DNA from: Chloroflexota bacterium
GTDB lineage: Bacteria > Chloroflexota > Anaerolineae > Anaerolineales > UBA11579
Direction of reading: 5' to 3'
Assembly: GCA_019456165.1 (NCBI GenBank)
Contig: VRUJ01000021.1
Span: 1-64,000, forward strand
Length of the DNA: 64,000 nt
The position numbers and the translations under genes were made by a program. Numbering within the stretch: position 1 is the first letter of the stretch; each line of letters opens with the position of its first letter. Below the pieces are notes generated by a model, which saw nothing but the letters and a program-made list of their open reading frames with translations, was not told the origin of the DNA and did no database searches. Positions 9,953 to 18,560 of this stretch are shown one piece after another.

Positions 9953-10630
9953 ATGAGTGATGAAACACCAAAATCAGCAAGGACCAAAGTTCTGGATTCA
10001 ATTGGAACGCTGTTTGCAATTTTCGTTGCGGTAGTAGCTGCAACTTTCGCGTTCGGTAAAGAATATTCCACCATGAAAACGGATATCAAGAGTAATAGTT
10101 CCTTTGCATTGACGCAGGCAACATTTACAAATGGCCAATTTATTGTTCTTGGGACTGAAGTTGGTATGATAAGGCAAGATTTAAATAATCTAGCATTCGA
10201 TCAGATTGGGAAGGATACTGAACTCCAGGTTTTTCTTGACCCTGACGATGGCCCTTATAGTCTTAGTAGGCCAAACCCAGGATGGCATGGACCTCTTGTA
10301 AGCATAGCCCAGGAAATCAGTGAGTCGTTTCATTTTGCAAGTTTGAATTTCAAGTCATTGGAGAGCGACTCTCAATTCGATGATAACAGCTATATGATTG
10401 TCATTGGCAATATTAACAACGACGACATAAATGCTCTTAGAGATGAATATTATTGGGAAGGAATCCATCTATTGGATTACCGCGATTCTGACAACACTAA
10501 TTTTATTAATTATTGGATTTTCGCGCCCCCTCATTTGGTGGAAAATGGGTATCTTAATGCAATTGCTTCAAAATTAGACGCCTTACCTGAAACTTTTTGG
10601 GTAGCTCTAGAAACGTCACTAAATCAATGA
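9953..10630 (+). CDS. Hypothetical single-pass membrane protein
   Basis: A 225-residue protein when started at MSDETPKSART, which has AGGAAAGG upstream. The frame opens 31 codons earlier, but that part looks non-coding. Residues about 15-35 (IGTLFAIFVAVVAATFAF) form one transmembrane helix. The remaining about 190 residues are polar, with no cysteines and no domain I recognise. Possible topologies are a short cytoplasmic N-terminus with an outside domain, or the reverse. It stands alone between the P-type ATPase and a lipoprotein gene. Its function is unknown. Confidence 0.6.
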   Translation: MSDETPKSARTKVLDSIGTLFAIFVAVVAATFAFGKEYSTMKTDIKSNSSFALTQATFTNGQFIVLGTEVGMIRQDLNNLAFDQIGKDTELQVFLDPDDGPYSLSRPNPGWHGPLVSIAQEISESFHFASLNFKSLESDSQFDDNSYMIVIGNINNDDINALRDEYYWEGIHLLDYRDSDNTNFINYWIFAPPHLVENGYLNAIASKLDALPETFWVALETSLNQ

Positions 10631-10950
10631 AATGTAAGTCACCAATCAATAAGTTACTACCGAAAAAATTTAATATCCCTTTTTAATTGTCGAGTACTCA
10701 ACAAGCTGGAAGGTATTCGGTAGTGCGCATTAATAGGTAAGGTATCAATTTTTATTTGATACTTAAAACGCCTCCCAACCCCTAAAAGTCTCCTGTCCTC
10801 CCTCCCACACCCAAAAACCATTTGACCTTTCCCCCCAAACACATTACACTAATACTACCAACTAGCTCAACATTGCCCTTTCATTTCCTGCAGCTGGCCC
10901 TATTTTCGGGCATTTGAGCAATTTCCCAACCCTGCCTAGAGGAGGCTTTC
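10631..10950. other. Intergenic region before lipoprotein gene
   Basis: A C-rich, plus-strand-skewed spacer with runs such as CCTCCCACACCC. A strong AGGAGG ribosome binding site stands at the end, before the lipoprotein start at 10951. I see no RNA gene. Confidence 0.4.
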
Positions 10951-12303
10951 ATGCACGTCAAACGTTCCCCGGCTTTTCGAGTCTTCATTCTTGTCATTGT
11001 CTTAATCTTGATCATCCTAGCCTGCGGACCAAGCGCCACATCCACCCCCTCGCCCGTTACCGCAACCGCCCTAAGCACCTCTCCCGTTCAGACCAGTCTC
11101 CCCGAAGGCGGCGGCTCACCTTCGTCTACCGTCCCAGTGGAAACCCCCTTGCCCCCGGCGGACGAGGCAACTCCTACTCTCCAAGCCCATCTCACCCGTC
11201 CCGGAGAGCCCGGCTCTACCAACAGTTGGATCACGGACAGCTCATCCCAGGCATTTGCCGACGAGCGCCGTTCTATCGTCGACAACTTCTCCACCAATCA
11301 ATTGGAACGCCCCTTCACTTCCGAAATCATGGACTATCAGGCTCACATCGATATCACCCGCTCTGAACTAAGCCTGAGCGATCCCTGGGTTTACATTACC
11401 ATCTTTTTGGAGGGCGCTCCCCCGCCTGATTCCCAGGCAAATTACGGCGTGGAGATAGACCTCGACATTGACGGACGCGGAGATTGGCTGATCACCGGCC
11501 TCGTGCCTCCTTCATCAGATTGGACAACCGATGGAGTACGCGCTTACCGCGATGCCAATACTAGCGTGGGGGGTATAACCCCTATGCTCTCCGATTCGCC
11601 GGATCCCAACCGTGACGGTTATGAAGACCTGGTCTTTGATCGTGGCTACGGCCCTGACCCCGATGCCGCCTGGATTCGCCGCGACCCATCTAATCAAGAC
11701 CGGGTACAGTTAGCGTTTAAACACTCCCTTATCGGCTCAGACAGCGAATTCCTTTGGGGAGCCTGGGTGGATGAAGGCGTGCATGAAGCTGCCTGGTTCG
11801 ACTATAACGATCACTTCACTTCTGCTGAGGCTGGTTCACCTTTAATCAACAGCAACGAATATCCACTCATAGCTCTGGCTTTGGTAGACAATACCTGCCG
11901 TTGGGGGTTCGGATTTATCCCAACCGGTAACGAGCCAGGGGTGTGCAACATTCCTCCATCCACGCCAACCCCCACCGAACCCCCATGCGATTGGAACGGC
12001 ACCTGGACGATCTGGATAGACGGTGGCCCGAACGGAGAAGCGATGACCACCACCCAGACCGGGAACACAATCTTCGCCACTTTCGACGATGGGGGGATGA
12101 TCTATGCCGTAAATGGTACTGTGAGCGACGATGGCTGCACCGCTACCGGAACTGCCGGGGACCAGGGTTTTCCACCCATCTGGACCTTCACCTGGATGAT
12201 GCAGGCGAACCTAAATCAGTTTTATGGCAACCATGATGTTACGGACTACTGGTGTGGTGCTCGCAACGGCGCTTCGCAGCCTTCACCCTGCTTAGGCCCA
12301 TAA
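10951..12303 (+). CDS. Hypothetical lipoprotein with Thr/Pro-rich linker
   Basis: A 450-residue secreted lipoprotein. The hydrophobic signal ends in a lipobox (LIILAC) with Cys at residue 26. It is followed by an about 70-residue Ser/Thr/Pro-rich linker that probably spans the cell wall region. The middle part (about residues 95-335) has acidic D-x-D-x-D-like stretches (EIDLDIDGRGDW, SDSPDPNRDGYED) suggestive of Ca2+-binding or beta-sandwich folds. A short second linker (PPSTPTPTEPP) precedes a C-terminal beta-rich domain. I do not recognise a named family. AGGAGG at a good distance supports this start. It is monocistronic and convergent with the next gene. Confidence 0.72.
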   Translation: MHVKRSPAFRVFILVIVLILIILACGPSATSTPSPVTATALSTSPVQTSLPEGGGSPSSTVPVETPLPPADEATPTLQAHLTRPGEPGSTNSWITDSSSQAFADERRSIVDNFSTNQLERPFTSEIMDYQAHIDITRSELSLSDPWVYITIFLEGAPPPDSQANYGVEIDLDIDGRGDWLITGLVPPSSDWTTDGVRAYRDANTSVGGITPMLSDSPDPNRDGYEDLVFDRGYGPDPDAAWIRRDPSNQDRVQLAFKHSLIGSDSEFLWGAWVDEGVHEAAWFDYNDHFTSAEAGSPLINSNEYPLIALALVDNTCRWGFGFIPTGNEPGVCNIPPSTPTPTEPPCDWNGTWTIWIDGGPNGEAMTTTQTGNTIFATFDDGGMIYAVNGTVSDDGCTATGTAGDQGFPPIWTFTWMMQANLNQFYGNHDVTDYWCGARNGASQPSPCLGP

Positions 12304-12369
12304 ATACTGGAGCAAGTTGTTAGGGTTTTCGATACTAATTCCGATTTCCTACATACCTGGCATGTCTCC

Positions 12370-13014
12370 TCATTTCCCCTCCCCATCCCTCACTCCCTGG
12401 TTGTTTTCAAAAACCCGGTATGTTTCCAACAAGGTAAGCAGTATCTGATCTGCAAAAGCATTGGTTTTGCGGAACATATCGCTCCACACATAAGGCGAAT
12501 GAATGGCTGCCGATTCGTAAACGTCCACCATTGATTCTAGCAACACATTGCGAAAGAACAGAAACGCTTTGACCGCCTCTTCGACAGGCAAACCATAGCG
12601 CCGGCTTAGAGATGCATGATCGTAGCCCAATGCGTGGGCTTCCGCTTCTGCAGAGGCTTCATCCGAGCTCATATAACGCATTAATCCCTGCATCAGTGAG
12701 CGCCCCCGATTCCGGTATGCTTTGCGGGCTTCGTCATCTAGCCTGGTGTACCATTCCTCAGCTTCCAGGCGGCCTTCACTAATTTGCACCCTTGTGTAAC
12801 CCAAAGCCCTCTGCACAACTCTATTCGCTTCATCAGGCTTGGTAGCTCGCTGTGATTTATCCCACAGATCCAATTCATTGCGCAGGAAACGCCGGTGCCC
12901 GCCTTGTGTGCGGTGCACTGGTAAACGTCCCTGGTCGGCCCAATTACGCACTGTGCTCGGATGCACCCCTAATAACTCGGCCACTTCGCTAAGACTCAAC
13001 CATTTTCCAGACAT
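12370..13014 (-). CDS. Helix-turn-helix (excisionase/MerR-like) regulator
   Basis: A 214-residue protein. Residues 1-55 form a winged helix typical of the MerR/excisionase fold (LSLSEVAELLGVHPSTVRNW, then the wing HRTQGGHRRFLRNEL). The C-terminal about 150 residues are helical and resemble the RsbRD-N-type sensor/regulatory domain, but this match is by eye and tentative. The whole is likely a transcription regulator with a signal-sensing tail. The AT-rich 160 bp upstream separates it from two tiny membrane proteins on the same strand, which could be its targets or unrelated. Confidence 0.7.
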   Translation of the reverse strand: MSGKWLSLSEVAELLGVHPSTVRNWADQGRLPVHRTQGGHRRFLRNELDLWDKSQRATKPDEANRVVQRALGYTRVQISEGRLEAEEWYTRLDDEARKAYRNRGRSLMQGLMRYMSSDEASAEAEAHALGYDHASLSRRYGLPVEEAVKAFLFFRNVLLESMVDVYESAAIHSPYVWSDMFRKTNAFADQILLTLLETYRVFENNQGVRDGEGK

Positions 13015-13175
13015 TGTACACTCCCTATTGAACTCAATATTGCATGTTATCTGTGATGAGGGATCTTACTTTCAATCCTCAAAGATTATATATGTTTGTA
13101 ATGTTATGGAGTATCCGATTTCCAAAAATGTCTTGATATATTGCTACATCTTCTCGCGAGGGTACTACCGGGAAG

Positions 13176-13343
13176 TTAGCTTCGCGAAAGGAAACGGTCT
13201 AACGAGATGCTAAATCGGACTGCCAACCCGCCCAATACACCTGTGAGGCGCGTGATCAGAAATGGGGCAATTTCAACATCCTGCCCAAGACCACGGGTCA
13301 GGTATATATAAGGTACCCAGGCAAGCACACCCAGAAAAATCAT
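13176..13343 (-). CDS. Tiny membrane protein, second tandem copy
   Basis: A 55-residue frame beginning MIFLGVLAWVPYIYL and ending SLDRFLSRS. Its start overlaps the stop of the upstream gene as TAATG, so translation is probably coupled. It repeats the upstream protein: FLGVLAWVPYIYLTRGLGQ against WLGVLAWAPYIYLLAIGQ, then a PFL-x4-LTG-L-GG segment in both. It has two hydrophobic segments. The codons before its ATG (in frame: KKERRIASAI) also look protein-like, so the pair could descend from one four-helix protein split by a frameshift. The function is unknown. Confidence 0.6.
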   Translation of the reverse strand: MIFLGVLAWVPYIYLTRGLGQDVEIAPFLITRLTGVLGGLAVRFSISLDRFLSRS

Positions 13344-13570
13344 TATAGCACTGGCAATGCGTCTTTCCTTCTTGGTACGGCTGTATCATTTCCAGTTTTT
13401 ATGGCTACTTTGGAACGCAACCTGCCTCCGCTTAATAACCCGGTCAGATGTAATGCTAGAAACGGAAGAACAGAAACTTTCTGTCCAATGGCGAGCAGAT
13501 AAATATAAGGCGCCCAGGCGAGCACACCAAGCCATATTAATATCCTTCCCCAAGTTTGTTGAGCTATCAC
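13343..13570 (-). CDS. Tiny membrane protein, first tandem copy
   Basis: A 75-residue protein with GTG start preceded by AGAGG. It has two hydrophobic segments (RILIWLGVLAWAPYIYL and SVLPFLALHLTGLLSGG) and a basic C-terminus (RLRSK...PRRK). It is directly followed, with overlapping stop and start, by a related protein. I do not recognise the family. The strong similarity to its neighbour is the best evidence that both are real genes. Confidence 0.6.
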   Translation of the reverse strand: MIAQQTWGRILIWLGVLAWAPYIYLLAIGQKVSVLPFLALHLTGLLSGGRLRSKVAIKTGNDTAVPRRKDALPVL

Positions 13571-13826
13571 TATTTAATCCTCTTCTATGTGGTGAACTCG
13601 GGTGACATCAGCGCCACGCCGGTGAATTTAAGAAGGCCAAATTGTCTGAGTTGACGCATCTTAACGATAAATGACAAGCGAATACCGAAATTTCCAAGAT
13701 ATCGCTATATCCAACATGCATTTTTACCAAGTTATGCACTATTCCACAATGTAGGTTTACATAGATTTTATATAGGTTTTTATAGAATTATAAGGGTCGT
13801 GCGCAACCAGGCACAATGGGATTTTC

Positions 13827-14804
13827 TTACGCGGCCACGCTTTCTAGAATGATCTCATCGAGCAAAGTGATGAATTCATCAGGACTCTGCGTGTTGAATA
13901 GGCGCTTACGTTGGATTCTCGAGAGGCGATGAGGGCTGACGTAGCCAACGACATGTTTGCGAAATAGAACTTGCCCATGTTCATAGCCGTAGAAATCCAA
14001 CATGCTTTCCAGATGATCTAGCATGGTAGCTCGCACCAACTCTGCAGGAACCTGCAGTCTATCCAGACGTGAAAATATCCAGGGGTTGCCAATCGCGGCA
14101 CGGCCTATCATCACTCCATCGCAGCCAGTATGCGCCTTGATGCGGGCAATATCCGCCACCCTGCGCACATCCCCATTGGCGATCACTGGAACGGAAACTG
14201 CTTGTTTTATCTCTGCAATTGCATCCCAATTCGCATTTCCTGTATAGTTTTGTCCTTTCGTGCGCCCATGTACCGCGATGAGTTGGCCGCCATTTTGCTC
14301 AATAATTTTAGCCACCTCTAGATAATTGAGATTCTTATCATCCCAACCCAGGCGGATCTTGCCAGTCACAGGAATATCCAGTTCTGCCGTAAGGCGCTTG
14401 AATATCTCTGCGATTTTATGCGGTGTGCGCAAGAGACCGGCTCCCGCACCGCGCCCGGCTACACTCCGGGAGGCACAACCCATGTTCACATCAATGATAT
14501 CTGGTTCTCTTTCACGAAGCTTCAACGCTGCCGCAACAATCCTCTCGGGGTTATCGTCAAAGATCTGATAAACTACCGGTCTTTCTTCTTCGGAATATCT
14601 TAGACGTTGATCGAGATGTGGATGGCCGTTGAGCACATCCATCGCGTTGACAAACTCGGTGTAGCTCATCACCGAGCCTAAAGTTCGTACCAGGGAACGA
14701 AAAGGCAGATCTGAAAACCCATCCATAGGGGAAAGTATCAAGTCGCCGAAGACGGGGATATCGCGCACCCAGAAATTTGGGGAGGTGTTAGCAGAAGCAG
14801 GCAT
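13827..14804 (-). CDS. dus: tRNA-dihydrouridine synthase
   Basis: FMN-dependent enzyme that reduces uridines in the tRNA D-loop to dihydrouridine. It is 325 residues with a TIM barrel. The family start ILSPMDGFSDLPFR is present, with the catalytic cysteine in DVNMGCAS (followed by GRGAGAGLLRTP). FMN-phosphate segments are VIANGDV and GCDGVMIGRAAIGNPWIF. The C-terminal helical tRNA-binding part is short but present. The motif set is DusB-like, but the subclass is not certain by eye. It appears to be monocistronic, with a dispersed hairpin repeat just upstream. Confidence 0.92.
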   Translation of the reverse strand: MPASANTSPNFWVRDIPVFGDLILSPMDGFSDLPFRSLVRTLGSVMSYTEFVNAMDVLNGHPHLDQRLRYSEEERPVVYQIFDDNPERIVAAALKLREREPDIIDVNMGCASRSVAGRGAGAGLLRTPHKIAEIFKRLTAELDIPVTGKIRLGWDDKNLNYLEVAKIIEQNGGQLIAVHGRTKGQNYTGNANWDAIAEIKQAVSVPVIANGDVRRVADIARIKAHTGCDGVMIGRAAIGNPWIFSRLDRLQVPAELVRATMLDHLESMLDFYGYEHGQVLFRKHVVGYVSPHRLSRIQRKRLFNTQSPDEFITLLDEIILESVAA

Positions 14805-14875
14805 AGTTTATGAAACCAATATTAGGACAATTATCACACACTTCTTATAGTGAAGACAAGTAATTGCATGTTAAT

Positions 14876-15000
14876 AGTGAAGAACCCCGCGGCTTGCTGC
14901 GGGGTTCTTCAAAGGAAAAATTGAGGCTTTGCCCCAAAATCCCCATTTGGCATTCACCCTTGCGGCAAGAAGCAGGGTATTCTGGCTTTTTCCACACAAA
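14876..15000 (+). repeat. Dispersed hairpin-rich repeat, copy A (125 bp)
   Basis: Begins AGTGAAGAACCCCGC and ends GGCTTTTTCCACACAAA. It contains a perfect 12-bp stem GAAGAACCCCGC/GCGGGGTTCTTC (14879-14910) and further smaller inverted repeats. A second copy lies inverted at 19990-20119 with the same ends and internal order. It sits between dus and the CarD-like gene. Readings of it as protein (EEPRGLLRGSSKEK) are spurious. Confidence 0.8.
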
Positions 15001-15050
15001 TGTCCCGCAATATTCTGCTGGGCTTCAGGGTTTTTCTAAATCAGCCGCTC

Positions 15051-15563
15051 TCAAGAAATCTGCTGCGCCCGGATTTCTTGGAGGACCTCTTGATATTTCA
15101 TTTGAACTTTTTCCTTATCCCAACCCATTGAAACCGACCATTCAAGAAGCAGGTTGTCGCTAAAATGATCCAAAGCTTTTTCTTCGCTGGGATTGAGTCT
15201 CGTCTGTGCCTGCCTTGCTAAAAGATCGCGCACTAAGCTTGCTACCGTGATCAAAGAAATCTCTAGCCTGACCTCGTTAATATGCCGTTTGCGCTCATTA
15301 TGGTCATCACTTAAAGGTACCGGCGGTTCTTTGAGAGTTTTGATCGCCTTGCGCATCATGTATTTTGAGGCTATCGGACGGACTCGCTCACTATCTGTGT
15401 TTTCGACAGGAACCCAAAAAATGCTGTTCGTTGTCTCAGCCATATAATATGAAACCTTTTCGTCGCCCAACCTCTTCTTCTCAATTTTCCTGATCTGGCC
15501 AACACCATAATGGAGATGCACAATCCAATCTCCTTTGGAAAACTCCGGTGCTTTTTTAGCCAT
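15051..15563 (-). CDS. CarD/TRCF-interaction domain transcription factor
   Basis: A 170-residue protein. Residues about 1-70 form the CarD_TRCF RNA-polymerase-interacting Tudor-like fold (KGDWIVHLHYGVGQIRKIEKK, then VSYYMAETTNSIFWVPVEN). The rest is helical, as in CarD proteins that stabilise open promoter complexes. The start at MAKKAPEF is preferred over upstream in-frame codons because AGGAG stands 6 bp before it. It is monocistronic. It resembles CarD/CdnL but lacks a clearly matching C-terminal DNA-binding motif, so the exact role is inferred. Confidence 0.85.
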   Translation of the reverse strand: MAKKAPEFSKGDWIVHLHYGVGQIRKIEKKRLGDEKVSYYMAETTNSIFWVPVENTDSERVRPIASKYMMRKAIKTLKEPPVPLSDDHNERKRHINEVRLEISLITVASLVRDLLARQAQTRLNPSEEKALDHFSDNLLLEWSVSMGWDKEKVQMKYQEVLQEIRAQQIS

Positions 15564-15835
15564 AAAAATCTCCTTTTCTACTTTCTCCACTCCTATTATA
15601 ATCCAGGCTTGGAGATAGGGCAAAACAATTCGCATACTTTTAGATTTTAATAACAAAAATTTAACACTTAGTTCCCAATTTCATACAATATTCACCCATA
15701 TTCCAGTAATTAATTTGCAAATCGCTTGCGAATAGACACGCAATGTACTATACTAATATGTGGGATTGGACACGCAACAAGAACTTCATCACATTTATCC
15801 CTAAATAAAAACCCCTTTAAGTGGGGGAAAAAATA

Positions 15836-16177
15836 ATGGTGCCTACCAAGAATACAGATAAAGCGGAAATATATAAATATATCTATCTTTTATGGGATAG
15901 ACAAATATTATTTATTTTCTTGATTATTTATGCTCTACTGTCATCCTGTACGTTAACGATTTCCCCAGATGCAACAGTAAGAAGTCTATTCCAGGCTCTC
16001 AATCAGGGGAATCCTAATAGAGCATTAGATTACTTGTGTGAGAGTTTCCTCCTACCAACATTACCAGAAAGATTTTTGATTGATACCGAATGTAAAACTC
16101 TAACAAAGGATAGCAATGAAACAGTAGGCCACATGACAAGAGCGATTTGGTTTCATGCCCCTCAGGGATATGTATAA
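15836..16177 (+). CDS. Small hypothetical lipoprotein, possibly truncated
   Basis: A 113-residue protein from ATG at 15836, with a GGGGG stretch upstream. A hydrophobic segment ends in a lipobox-like ALLSSC. The following SPDATVRSLFQALNQG resembles the start of NTF2-like/DUF4878 lipoproteins, but the domain would be incomplete. In another frame just after the stop, the bases read as plausible protein (SDAEFYILNLITNG) up to about 16247, so a frameshift may have cut the gene. It is the first of three AT-rich genes of unknown function, 15.8-18.5 kb. Confidence 0.5.
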   Translation: MVPTKNTDKAEIYKYIYLLWDRQILFIFLIIYALLSSCTLTISPDATVRSLFQALNQGNPNRALDYLCESFLLPTLPERFLIDTECKTLTKDSNETVGHMTRAIWFHAPQGYV

Positions 16178-16356
16178 AACGCAGTGATGCTGAATTTTAC
16201 ATATTGAACTTGATAACCAATGGTGTGTTAAAAGAGAAAGCTTTATGAATTTAATTATTTCCTTATTCGATATTAGCCTATAACAGAGGCTCGACCATAG
16301 ATAATTCACGACACGGAAAATTACTTATTACGTAAATTTTCACGGGAGATTGGAAA

Positions 16357-17448
16357 ATGCGCTATCTGAGGAGAAGTACATTCAATAAATTGACCTTTTA
16401 TATTTTTGTTTTCGTAATAATCACTGCAATTATCTTAGGAGGGTGCGGTGATGAGACTAGTACACGCTGGTCACCCTCACCAACACCTCCAACACCATCA
16501 GTGACCCCAACACCAACCCAAAGAGTTTGTCCACCAACATCTATAATTAGTACACCCGATAGACTGACCTTTTCGCCAATACTAGTTGTCATTCTGTACG
16601 ACTCTGAAGAAACTTCTTATTCCATGGAATATAGTGATGGGGGGTCAACATCCAATGTCTTGGACTTTATAAGAGTTGTTTTCAGTAACACCGTGCTGTC
16701 AGGAAACCGCTATGCAATTTTTCGTATGGGATATTTGAATTATGGAAATGCAAGAGTTTTAAATGATGATTCGCCTACATTAGATGCCCCACGAATTGCC
16801 CCAACACCATCTTCTCAATTTACCCTTACACCCATAAGTACACACAACACCGAAGGGGAAAGTGTTTTAGGATTACCCGGAACCGAGAGCGCGCATAAAA
16901 CGGCTGTAGCAGTCCAAGACGTCACATCTACTGTCATGGCATTTGTGGATGATTGTGCACAAGAAGATTGGATAGGTAATTACGCCACACAAAATGCTGA
17001 GTGGGAAGCTACTAAGGCGGCAGCAGAATCACAATTCCTCACTCAAATTGCTGCTGATATTGAGGTATTTGAAGAGCAAGTTGATTCACTGCCAACTCCG
17101 ACTGGCCCAAATATGGTTTATGAAGGCCTTGGTCAAGCCACAGTGGTTTTTCAAAATGAATGCATTGATTATTCCCGATGTATTCTGATTGTCTTTGACG
17201 ATTTAACTGATTGGCGAGTAGATGAGGAGGGAAATCTTGTGAGGCCTTCTAATATTGAAATTAACCTCAGCGGGATTGAAATATTTTCAATACTATTGAG
17301 CTGTTTAGATGATTATCAACCCGAATGTGTGGAGGTGCAAGATAAATGGAGAAGTGAGTTTGAATATTTTGGGGCTGCCCCAGGACAAATCGAGTTTCAC
17401 AATGGAGAAGCTCTTGAAGCTATTTTGAACGAATACTTGAGGAGATGA
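16357..17448 (+). CDS. Hypothetical lipoprotein, possibly von Willebrand A-like
   Basis: A 363-residue lipoprotein: signal helix ending in a lipobox (ILGGC, Cys about 30), then a Thr/Pro linker. Two hydrophobic strands with acidic ends (LVVILYDSEETSYSM and CILIVFDDLTDW) separated by about 190 residues recall the first and late strands of a von Willebrand A fold, but a full DxSxS metal site is not convincing. It is followed after 4 bp by a multi-pass membrane protein gene, so the two are very likely co-transcribed and may act together. Base composition is AT-rich compared with dus or radA. Confidence 0.65.
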   Translation: MRYLRRSTFNKLTFYIFVFVIITAIILGGCGDETSTRWSPSPTPPTPSVTPTPTQRVCPPTSIISTPDRLTFSPILVVILYDSEETSYSMEYSDGGSTSNVLDFIRVVFSNTVLSGNRYAIFRMGYLNYGNARVLNDDSPTLDAPRIAPTPSSQFTLTPISTHNTEGESVLGLPGTESAHKTAVAVQDVTSTVMAFVDDCAQEDWIGNYATQNAEWEATKAAAESQFLTQIAADIEVFEEQVDSLPTPTGPNMVYEGLGQATVVFQNECIDYSRCILIVFDDLTDWRVDEEGNLVRPSNIEINLSGIEIFSILLSCLDDYQPECVEVQDKWRSEFEYFGAAPGQIEFHNGEALEAILNEYLRR

Positions 17449-17452
17449 CAAA

Positions 17453-18493
17453 ATGAATTGGAGTGAATTCTTTTATAACCTATACAACTCTCAGTGGTTT
17501 TTTCCAGTATTAGTATTTTGGTTATTTATAGGTGTGATTTATGGTAGTAAAAGAAATAGTTTAATTCAAAGGTTACGAGAAATTTTTTCCAAACCAATAA
17601 TTTTAGATGAAGATAATGATCCTGACAAAGATAAACTTCCCTTTTACCCAAGAACATTTCTAGAAAGAATCACGCAAGGGTTTAGAGATACTTTAACAAA
17701 GCCATTTGATAATGGTATCAAGGGGTTTAGAAATTTCATCCAAGGGCAACACAAATCGTTGTACGATGAAGAAAAACCATTAAGAACTTTTGGATATTTA
17801 TTTTTCCTGGTATGCGTAGTTATTTTTGCCATTGCAGATACAATTGCTATCGCAAACAGATTGTCAATAATGGGGTTATTAATCTACCCTCTTACACCCT
17901 TTTTACTCAATTATGGTTTTGCGGTTGGTGCTGCTACATTGCTTTCTGTAATAATCGGATTTTTAATAATAAGTCAAGTTTTTTCAAAGAAATCTGATTT
18001 TACACATTTTGATGAAATATCTGGGCCTTTTCGAGGAATAGTCATAGCCTTTTCAACTATAATTATTTTTATAGGGTTAGCTGTTGCGTTTCTAATGGGA
18101 TGGCAGAGCTTAATTACTTTAGGGACTATTGAAGGTAGTGAAACCGCTAATTTTCTAATTGGCTTAGGTGCTAATGTTCTGATATTAATTAATGGCATAC
18201 TGTCAGCTGCCATAATATTTGGTGAAGCCCTAAGAGGATTGTTTTTAATAATAATAGCATTTGAATGGGTAATTTATCTCATATTCTATATAGCAAATTG
18301 TTTTGTCACAATTCTTGGTTCTTTAATACCTTTCCTCATTTTTGATGTGGCCTACAGGTTGCTCTATATAATTATTGATATCCTTCAATATATTGTTTTT
18401 ACACCAGTTTTAGCTGTGCTTGCGGTATTCAAGTGGTTTTCTGAATGGATACAAACTGCTTCCAAGGATACTGCAAATGGGAATAGTGAGTAA
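17453..18493 (+). CDS. Hypothetical multi-pass membrane protein
   Basis: A 346-residue protein with about seven to eight hydrophobic segments: one at residues 14-28, then a charged cytoplasmic loop (about 30-115), then a dense block of helices from 118 to 330. No transporter motif is recognised. It starts 4 bp after the preceding lipoprotein gene and ends 67 bp before radA on the other strand, with a hairpin between. It is AT-rich. A lipoprotein plus integral membrane partner is a plausible unit. The function is unknown. Confidence 0.65.
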   Translation: MNWSEFFYNLYNSQWFFPVLVFWLFIGVIYGSKRNSLIQRLREIFSKPIILDEDNDPDKDKLPFYPRTFLERITQGFRDTLTKPFDNGIKGFRNFIQGQHKSLYDEEKPLRTFGYLFFLVCVVIFAIADTIAIANRLSIMGLLIYPLTPFLLNYGFAVGAATLLSVIIGFLIISQVFSKKSDFTHFDEISGPFRGIVIAFSTIIIFIGLAVAFLMGWQSLITLGTIEGSETANFLIGLGANVLILINGILSAAIIFGEALRGLFLIIIAFEWVIYLIFYIANCFVTILGSLIPFLIFDVAYRLLYIIIDILQYIVFTPVLAVLAVFKWFSEWIQTASKDTANGNSE

Positions 18494-18495
18494 TT

Positions 18496-18526
18496 TAGGC
18501 CCGGACATTTCATGAAAAGGGGCCTA
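18496..18526. terminator. Hairpin between convergent genes
   Basis: TAGGCCC (18496-18502) and GGGCCTA (18520-18526) form a 7-bp stem around a 17-nt loop between the end of the membrane-protein gene and the end of radA. The position suits a bidirectional terminator. There is only a short TTTAT tract on the plus strand side. Confidence 0.45.
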
Positions 18527-18560
18527 GTTTATAAAAGAAAGCATTGAAATAGTATGTTCT

